Shown here: positions 6,693-11,052 of the stretch, piece by piece | Numbering within the stretch: position 1 is the stretch's first letter | How the letters are laid out: every line of letters starts with the position of its first letter | Assembly (NCBI GenBank): GCA_036782775.1 | Contig: DAIPYJ010000091.1 | Location: 1-11,052 of the forward strand | Reading direction: 5' to 3' | Source of the DNA: CF-13 sp036782775 | GTDB taxonomy: Bacteria > Chloroflexota > Dormibacteria > CF-121 | Length of the DNA stretch: 11,052 nt | The notes under the pieces: model-generated | Database searches by the model: none | The model's input: only the letters and a program-made list of their open reading frames with translations | Told to the model about the DNA's origin: nothing | Translations under genes and position numbers: made by a program

Positions 6693-7195
6693 GTCGACGC
6701 GAGAAAGGGCTCGACCATCGCGCGGACGCGTTCCTGGTCGTCGCCCCAGGCAGTCCAGACGCTTCGGCACCAGTCCAGTAGCCGTTCGTCGCGCGCGGCC
6801 CCAGGGTCCACGGCGACAACGTCGGCGACTGTGATCGGTCCGAGATTCGCCGGCGGCATGAAGCGCGGCCATTCCTTGGATCGCTTACCCATCGTGATGT
6901 GCATCAGCTGGACGCGCCGCCCGGTGAAGCCTTTTTCCACTACGAGATAGAGACCGGCCAGCGTGAATGCGCCGCCGATCGTCGATTTGCCGACCCGAAG
7001 GTGCTGGGCGCCGTAGGCATCGACCGCGTGCTGATGGATAAAGCGTGGATCGCCATGCGCCAGCGTGTAATAGGTGAGCTCGTTCATCAGCGTCCGGCAC
7101 TCTCCCGAGGCATTCGCCCGACGATCCGGCTCCAATCCGGCGGCGGGCCGTCGTAACCCACAACCGGGGCAGACAGAAATATCCTCGGTCACCAT
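6689..7195 (-). CDS. DUF5946 family protein
   Basis: Uncharacterised 168-aa protein whose overall pattern I recognise as DUF5946: an N-terminal CPGCG (Cys9, Cys12) with a further Cys32 in SGECR, then LTYYTLAHGDPRFIHQHAVDAYGAQH, a hydrophobic GAFTLAGLYLVVEKGFTGRRVQ segment, WPRFMPP, and a Trp-rich C-terminus (WCRSVWTAW). The Cys pair may bind metal; that is inference. No function is known to me. The ATG at 7195 has no good ribosome site upstream, and a GTG directly follows it. It is convergent with pcaD (4-bp stop overlap) and divergent from the protease gene, so it is probably not part of the aromatic pathway. Confidence 0.8.
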   Translation of the reverse strand: MVTEDISVCPGCGLRRPAAGLEPDRRANASGECRTLMNELTYYTLAHGDPRFIHQHAVDAYGAQHLRVGKSTIGGAFTLAGLYLVVEKGFTGRRVQLMHITMGKRSKEWPRFMPPANLGPITVADVVAVDPGAARDERLLDWCRSVWTAWGDDQERVRAMVEPFLAST

Positions 7196-7333
7196 CGGAA
7201 GGCTACGCGAGTTGTTGCTCTCATGCCGGGCTTAGAAACCCTTCAGAACCGCAATTCAAAATCGTCACGGATTTGCAAGGTTGGGCCGCGCACCATCAAG
7301 TCAGACGTCAATCCAAGGACAGAGGTAGCAAAG
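7196..7333. promoter_or_regulatory. Divergent intergenic region
   Basis: These 138 bases lie between the start of the DUF5946 gene (leftward) and the start of the protease gene (rightward), so both promoters should be here. It is AT-richer than the flanking genes, with a run around TTCAAAATCG near 7256. I see no -10/-35 pair good enough to name. The protease ribosome site is AGAGG at about 7321-7326. Confidence 0.35.
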
Positions 7334-8230
7334 ATGGTCGCGCACGAGTATTTCGAGCCCAACTTCACCGAACCGGCGAGCCCGCCGTCGTCGCCCGCCA
7401 CGCCGCCCCAACCTCCACGACGGCGCTTTCGCGCCGGCATCGCCGCCGGCGCGCTCGCCCTCGCGTTAGCCGGTGGGGCCGGGTCGGGCGCGCTGACCGC
7501 AACGCTTGTGGGGCACAATCAGCCGGCAACGACCGCTACCAAGTCGCCAGCAGCCGCGCCCGTGTCCGCCGCATCGAGCACCGACGCAAGCAGCAACGCG
7601 GCAGCGGTCTATAAGGCGGTCGCGCCCGGCGTCGTCACCGTCAATGCCGCCGTCACCGGCCGGTTTGGAGCGCAAGGCCAGGCAACCGGGTCCGGCATCG
7701 TCCTCGACAGCAAGGGCGACATCCTCACCAACTACCACGTCATCGCCGGTAGCACCTCGGTGAGTGTGACCCTCAGCGACGGAACCAACGCCGTCGCCAC
7801 GGTCGTTGGCACCAACTCGTCATATGACCTGGCCGTGCTGAAGATCTCGGTCGCATCGTCGAAGCTGCATCCCATAACATTCGGCAACTCGAGCAACGTG
7901 CAGGTTGGAGATACGGTCTACGCGATCGGTTCGCCTTTCGGCTTGTCGGGCACACTGACGGAAGGCATCGTCTCCGGCGTCAATCGCAGCGGCTCGTCGA
8001 TCACGTCCAATTCGTCGATCGGCAGCAGCCTCAACAGTTTGATCCAGACGGATACGCCGATCAACCCCGGCAACTCTGGTGGGGCGTTGGTCAATGCCCA
8101 GGGCGAGGTGATCGGCATCACCCAGTCGATCGAAAGCCCGGTTGACGGCAACGTCGGTGTCGGCTTTGCGATCCCGAGCAACCAGGTGCAGCAGCTCCTC
8201 TCGTCACTCGAAGGCGGGTCGAACCTATGA
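7334..8230 (+). CDS. Membrane-anchored HtrA-like (S1C) serine protease without a PDZ domain
   Basis: Trypsin-like serine protease of the DegP/HtrA group. The ATG at 7334 is chosen because AGAGG lies about 8 bases upstream; the frame is open further left, but that part is not protein-like. Layout of the 298 residues: a Pro-rich cytoplasmic tail (about 13-28) and basic stretch (29-34), one membrane segment (about 34-60), an Ala/Ser/Thr-rich linker (61-88), then the protease domain with catalytic His135 (NYHVIAG), Asp165 (SYDLAVLK) and Ser248 (NPGNSGGAL). It ends at residue 298, soon after VGFAIPSNQV, where HtrA proteins normally continue into a PDZ domain; none is present. The likely role is extracytoplasmic protein quality control or signalling. 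Its stop overlaps the next gene's start as ATGA. Confidence 0.9.
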   Translation: MVAHEYFEPNFTEPASPPSSPATPPQPPRRRFRAGIAAGALALALAGGAGSGALTATLVGHNQPATTATKSPAAAPVSAASSTDASSNAAAVYKAVAPGVVTVNAAVTGRFGAQGQATGSGIVLDSKGDILTNYHVIAGSTSVSVTLSDGTNAVATVVGTNSSYDLAVLKISVASSKLHPITFGNSSNVQVGDTVYAIGSPFGLSGTLTEGIVSGVNRSGSSITSNSSIGSSLNSLIQTDTPINPGNSGGALVNAQGEVIGITQSIESPVDGNVGVGFAIPSNQVQQLLSSLEGGSNL

Positions 8231-8610
8231 GAGGCGATGTCGTACTGGTGAAGGACGGCCTCGACGGCGCCGCCCCGTGGTTGACCCAAACGCTCCGCGA
8301 CGCCGGGTTAAGGCTGGACGTCATTGCGGCCAGCGAACTGGCCATGCATCGACCCGCCGACGTAGTACTGATCAAGATGCGTGACGCTGATCCGGTCGAG
8401 ACTTGCTGGCGCTTGCACCGGCAGGGCCACCGGGCGGTCGTCGCCGTCTCGAGCGGCGCCAACAGCCGCGAATGTGTTCGCCTGCTCAATGCGGGTGCCG
8501 ATTATTACCTCGATGCCTGGATGCCAGCCGCCGAACTGGTCGCTCGCATCCGCGTCGGGCGGCGCTCTACTGCTTGGAGGGCCCGGCACGCGCCCGCCGC
8601 GACGGCTTGA
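8227..8610 (+). CDS. Degenerate (pseudo-)receiver domain protein
   Basis: The 127-aa protein follows the fold pattern of a response-regulator receiver: DVVLVKDG (4-11), ADVVLIKMRDAD (44-55), AVVAVSSGAN, and the very typical LLNAGADYYLDAWMPAAELVARIR (86-109). Key residues of phosphotransfer are changed. The phosphoacceptor Asp position reads Lys50, the conserved Lys after GADxYL reads Ala97, and the acidic pocket keeps only Asp10 of the usual pair. There is no output domain. It overlaps the protease gene by 4 bp (ATGA), so the two are probably co-translated and may act together; the protease domain is predicted outside the cell and this protein inside. The 3' end overlaps ligD-pol convergently by 44 bp. 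The assignment to the receiver fold is by pattern, not search. Confidence 0.72.
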   Translation: MRGDVVLVKDGLDGAAPWLTQTLRDAGLRLDVIAASELAMHRPADVVLIKMRDADPVETCWRLHRQGHRAVVAVSSGANSRECVRLLNAGADYYLDAWMPAAELVARIRVGRRSTAWRARHAPAATA

Positions 8611-9553
8611 CGGGCTCACCGTCAGCGGCTTTTTTCGGCACCCCACGCCGGCGGCCGGAGCGATCCGGCCGCTGCGCCTCGCTTAACGCCGGGAGCGGCC
8701 GCGCCTGGCGATCCATATCGGCCCAGGGATCGTCGTGTCGCTTCAACCAGTCCCACACGTTGCGAATCGTCACCTGGTTCGGCGCGAGCGGTCCTCGCTC
8801 GACGAGTTGCCAGCTCACCGGAATTGCCACCGGCGCGCCGGCTTTCGCCCGAACCGCGTAGGGCGCGACGACCGTCTGGGCGTAGGCGTTGCGGTTGACG
8901 TCGAGGAAGAGCCGGCCGCGCCGCGCCTCCTTGATGAACTCGGTCGTCAGGTGATCCGGATCATCGGCGGCCAGCCGCTGAGCAAGGTGATCGGCGAAGA
9001 GATGCGCCTGCTCGAAGTTGGGGCCGACCGCGATCGGGACGACGACGTGCAGTCCTCTTGAGCCGGTGCTCTTGACAAACGCGTTGAGGTCGTACTCCGC
9101 CAACATCGCCCGCAGCTTTACCGCGGTTTGCCGCACCAGCGTGAAATTCTCATCGGCGGGGTCGAGGTCGAAGATGACCAGGTCAGGCTGGGTGATGGCG
9201 TCGGCCTGGGAGAGCCATACGTGCGCGGTGATCATGTTGTAGTTGGCCAGATAAACGAGCGTCGCCGCGTCGTTGATCATCGCGTGGGTGACGGTGCCAC
9301 CAACCTTTTCTACCGTGACGCGCGCGATCCAGTCGGGAAACGAATCGGGGATTCGCTTCTGCTGGATCTGGATGCCGCCAATGCCGTCCGGGAACCGGTT
9401 CATGTGCAGCGGGCGGTTGGCGACGAGCGGCACCATGCGGGCCGCGATCCGCTCGTAGTAGTCGGCGAGCTCGGCTTTGGTAATCCCGTCGGCAGGGAAG
9501 AGGACCTTGTCCGGATGCGTGATCGTGATCGAATGCCCGTCGACGACCGGCAT
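8567..9553 (-). CDS. Stand-alone LigD-type polymerase/primase domain (NHEJ)
   Basis: Archaeo-eukaryotic-primase-type polymerase domain as found in LigD, which fills gaps and adds nucleotides during Ku-dependent end joining. The 328-aa protein shows HPDKVLFP (13-20), RPLHMNRFPDG (47-57), metal-binding Asp129 and Asp131 in IFDLDP, STGSRGLHVVVP (162-173), the third acidic residue in FLDVNRNAYAQT (217-227) and APYAVRA. The C-terminal 40 residues or so are a basic, disordered-looking tail. No ligase or nuclease domain is attached, and no ku gene is in the window. The ATG at 9553 is close to the palindromic repeat, whose GGGAGGG may serve as ribosome site about a dozen bases upstream. It lies downstream of the oxidoreductase gene on the same strand, with only the repeat and gap between them. 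Confidence 0.9.
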   Translation of the reverse strand: MPVVDGHSITITHPDKVLFPADGITKAELADYYERIAARMVPLVANRPLHMNRFPDGIGGIQIQQKRIPDSFPDWIARVTVEKVGGTVTHAMINDAATLVYLANYNMITAHVWLSQADAITQPDLVIFDLDPADENFTLVRQTAVKLRAMLAEYDLNAFVKSTGSRGLHVVVPIAVGPNFEQAHLFADHLAQRLAADDPDHLTTEFIKEARRGRLFLDVNRNAYAQTVVAPYAVRAKAGAPVAIPVSWQLVERGPLAPNQVTIRNVWDWLKRHDDPWADMDRQARPLPALSEAQRPDRSGRRRGVPKKAADGEPVKPSRRARAGPSKQ

Positions 9554-9558
9554 CCCGT

Positions 9559-9610
9559 CTAATCCCTCCCCCCGCCTGCGGGGGGAGGGTCAGGGAGAGG
9601 GGTTGATTAG
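9559..9610. repeat. G/C-rich palindromic repeat, copy 3 (intergenic)
   Basis: A perfect 12-bp inverted repeat, CCCTCCCCCCGC (9564-9575) and GCGGGGGGAGGG (9578-9589), with loop CT. It is followed by a G-rich tail and bounded by an outer pair CTAATC (9559-9564) and GATTAG (9605-9610). It is the most complete of the three copies and lies between the oxidoreductase and ligD-pol genes, directly beside the assembly gap. The hairpin has no U-run after it, so it is not a standard terminator. Confidence 0.8.
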
Positions 9611-10297
9611 GTGGCTNNNNNNNNNNCCTTCCAGTGTCGCGGCGACGAAGTCGCGCTCCGGCAAGGCGCCGACGAAGGCGGCGCGACGGTTAATCACGGT
9701 GTGCGGCACGCCACGAACCCGGAAATGATTCGAGAGCTGGGGAAACTCATTGGCCTCGACGCAGAGTGCGCGAACCTGCGGCGACACCATCGTCATCCGG
9801 TTGGCCAGGCTCACGGCCCGCGGACAGTATGGTCAAGTCGGCGTGGCGAAGACCATGACCTCGGTCGGCTCGGTCAGCTTCGCCAGCGAGGTGACGGTTT
9901 CCGCGCTCAGCCCATGATCGCCAGTAGAGACGCGCTCGACCGCGTCGATCAGTGCCGGGAATTCGGTACCGGCTGGCAGGCCCTGAAACCGGATCCGTCC
10001 GGTGTCAGCGTTGGCAGCGATCGCGATGGTCGGCACCTCGACCACCTCATCCACTTCGGCGCGAGCGGCGTCCGTCGTCACGTCAACCGTGTCGAGGGTG
10101 ACCTTGTCCGGCGCCGAATCACGGATCAGTTCCGCGATCTGCCGGGCATCGTCGCAGGTTGCGCAGCCCAGGCCCTGCGGCAGGACCAGTCGGGAGGAGC
10201 CCGGCCTGATGTACAGCGTCAAGGTGACCGGGCCGGAAAGACGCGTGTCGAATCGCGCTTTGAGCTGCTGTCGGGTTTCGTCCGGAATTAGCGCCAT
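9590..10297 (-). CDS. Glutaredoxin-like protein disulfide oxidoreductase, candidate selenoprotein (UPYC)
   Basis: Two-thioredoxin-fold oxidoreductase resembling archaeal/bacterial PDO proteins. The ATG at 10297 gives the family-like start MALIPDETRQQLKARF. Unit 1 has CATC (45-48) and a cis-Pro loop VEVPTIAI. Unit 2 reads VMVFATPT, then in-frame TGA (9835-9833, codon 155), then PYCPRAVSLANR, later HFRVRGVPHTVI. The usual motif here is TPTCPYCP, so the TGA sits exactly on the first catalytic Cys. Upstream and downstream parts are in the same frame with full family similarity, so selenocysteine is the natural reading; an A/C base error or a nonsense mutation is the alternative. A hairpin suited to SECIS function follows. 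The true C-terminus is lost in the gap at 9617-9626; the nominal stop at 9590 lies in repeat sequence. Without recoding, the product would be a 154-aa unit-1 protein ending at 9833. Confidence 0.78.
9617..9626. other. Assembly gap (10 Ns)
   Basis: Ten undetermined bases, probably a placeholder of unknown true length. It lies where the oxidoreductase gene should end and 7 bases from the palindromic repeat, which probably broke the assembly. Confidence 0.98.
9794..9826 (-). promoter_or_regulatory. Candidate bacterial SECIS hairpin after the in-frame TGA
   Basis: Numbering on the minus strand from the base after TGA, the upper stem is GGCCG (15-19) pairing with TGGCC (26-30), with apical loop TGAGCC (20-25), which has a G in second position. 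Below a small internal loop, TCCG (9-12) pairs with CGGA (34-37), extended by two G-U pairs. Position and size fit a bacterial selenocysteine insertion element, with the loop about 20 bases past the UGA. Folding was done by eye; GC-rich coding DNA often forms hairpins, so this is supportive only. Confidence 0.45.
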
Positions 10298-10343
10298 ACC
10301 ACTAATAATGCGATGCAAGGTGGTTACGGGTTCTCAGACGAAT
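10298..10343. promoter_or_regulatory. Short divergent intergenic region
   Basis: These 46 bases separate the divergent oxidoreductase and esterase genes. They contain an AT-rich ACTAATAATG (10301-10310). There is no clear promoter pair and no strong ribosome site on either side, so leaderless transcripts are possible. A TTG at 10318 is an alternative, less likely start for the oxidoreductase. Confidence 0.3.
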
Positions 10344-11052
10344 ATGGATCGGCGCACGATCCGGGTCGACGGCGTCGATCGCCCGTACTGGCTTGCGGGT
10401 CCTGCCACGCGCCCCGCGGTGCTACTGGTCGTGCTCCATGGCACCGGCATCCCCGCAGTGGGGATGGCCGAGTGGACGGGCCTGGCACGCCGCGGGCCGG
10501 AAGCCGGCTTCGCCGCCGTCTTTCCGGAGGCAGGCAAAGAGCAATGGGATGACTTCGGCAACGGCCGGCTGGATGGGAGTGACGATGCCAGATTCATCCA
10601 AGAGCTGATCAGCAGGCTTGTCGCTGATGGCATCGCAGACCCGAGGCGCACCGTGCTCATCGGGCTATCGAATGGCGCCTTCTTTGCCGAACGGCTCGCG
10701 CGCACTGGAGTCATTACTGCAGCCAGCCTGGTTCTCGTCGCCGGAACCGCTCGCAAGACCAGCCGGGAAGCGAGACCCCGGCCGGCAGGGAAGATGCCGG
10801 TTCTGATGGTGGAGGGGACGGCGGATCCACTGGTGCCATTTGACGGCGGCATACCACACGGACCCTTGGCCGTCTTTGCCCGCCGTCGGTCGCGGCGCGT
10901 GCTGGTCAATCCGGGCGATCGCGCGGTTGTCGCCGCCGAGACCATCGCGGCGGATTGGGCCGCCGCCAATGGGATTACGGCATTACGAATCGTTGAGGCC
11001 CTCGGTGAGATCTCGCACGGGGTTCGTGTCGAGCGCATTACCTGGCGGCAGA
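10344..11052 (+). CDS. LpqC/PHB-depolymerase-type esterase, 3' end outside the window
   Basis: Alpha/beta-hydrolase of the polyhydroxybutyrate-depolymerase/LpqC esterase group (COG3509-like). The frame is open from the ATG at 10344 to the window edge, giving 236 codons without a stop. Motifs: oxyanion loop VVLHGTG (about 29-35), the nucleophile motif GLSNGAF (Ser near residue 113), and EGTADPLVPFDGG, the family's catalytic-Asp segment. The family's catalytic His, in a GGGHTWPG-like motif, should follow the final EISHGVRVERITWRQ segment and would lie beyond the window. No signal peptide is seen, so this copy looks cytoplasmic, unlike secreted depolymerases. Substrate is unknown. It is divergent from the oxidoreductase with 46 bp between starts. 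Confidence 0.85.
   Translation, partial: MDRRTIRVDGVDRPYWLAGPATRPAVLLVVLHGTGIPAVGMAEWTGLARRGPEAGFAAVFPEAGKEQWDDFGNGRLDGSDDARFIQELISRLVADGIADPRRTVLIGLSNGAFFAERLARTGVITAASLVLVAGTARKTSREARPRPAGKMPVLMVEGTADPLVPFDGGIPHGPLAVFARRRSRRVLVNPGDRAVVAAETIAADWAAANGITALRIVEALGEISHGVRVERITWRQ

Noticed and set aside
9128..9562. 144-codon plus-strand frame antisense to ligD-pol
   Set aside because: Antisense to conserved polymerase motifs; Val/Arg/Asp-rich shadow.
9564..9589. Strong hairpin as a rho-independent terminator
   Set aside because: No T-run follows on either strand. Similar hairpins occur inside two genes, so a repeat element explains it better.
9815..9833. Oxidoreductase as two separate genes or a frameshifted pseudogene
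   Set aside because: Both parts are in the same frame, and the only interruption is one TGA on a catalytic Cys codon, with none of the extra damage expected of decay. A simple base error cannot be excluded and is recorded as the main alternative.
10334..11038. 234-codon minus-strand frame at the right end
   Set aside because: The plus strand here encodes an uninterrupted esterase with clear catalytic motifs. The minus frame is its Ser/Arg-rich shadow.
1..11052. tRNA, rRNA, CRISPR array, insertion sequence or prophage genes
   Set aside because: No cloverleaf, rRNA-like sequence, regular spaced repeats, transposase or phage motif was recognised by eye.

Overview
The window is high-GC bacterial DNA, probably a metagenome-derived scaffold because it contains a run of 10 Ns at 9617-9626. 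Gene density, ATGA/GTGA stop-start overlaps, use of GTG and TTG starts, a DUF5946-type gene, a one-membrane-segment S1C protease and a stand-alone LigD polymerase domain all fit a soil bacterium of the Chloroflexota/Dormibacterota/Actinomycetota type. That placement is an inference from gene content, not a measured assignment.

Region 1 (about 290-6690) is a nearly complete protocatechuate branch of the beta-ketoadipate pathway. pobA (4-hydroxybenzoate 3-monooxygenase) is read leftward. A tightly overlapping six-gene operon is read rightward: pcaH, pcaG, pcaB, pcaC, an AMP-forming acyl-CoA ligase, and pcaD. PobA makes protocatechuate, PcaHG opens the ring, PcaB cyclises the product, PcaC decarboxylates it and PcaD hydrolyses the enol-lactone to 3-oxoadipate. 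The CoA-transferase genes pcaIJ are absent. The ligase sits in the operon instead and is a candidate for ATP-dependent activation of 3-oxoadipate. Left of pobA is a possible 57-residue membrane protein whose stop codon overlaps the pobA stop head-on.

Region 2 (6689-8610) holds a DUF5946-type gene that runs convergently into pcaD, then a two-gene unit: a membrane-anchored HtrA-like serine protease without a PDZ domain, and a stand-alone receiver-like domain that has lost its phosphoacceptor Asp.

Region 3 (8567-10297, minus strand) holds a stand-alone LigD-type polymerase/primase domain and, upstream of it, a two-domain glutaredoxin-like protein disulfide oxidoreductase. The second redox motif of the oxidoreductase, expected as CPYC, reads TGA-Pro-Tyr-Cys in frame, with a hairpin just after the TGA. 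This looks like a selenocysteine protein (UPYC) and is the most interesting item here. From 10344 to the right edge runs a plus-strand LpqC/PHB-depolymerase-type esterase, cut off by the window end.

A G/C-rich palindromic repeat occurs three times: inside pobA, inside the acyl-CoA ligase, and between the oxidoreductase and ligD-pol genes next to the assembly gap. The two copies inside genes keep the reading frame and are translated as extra residues.
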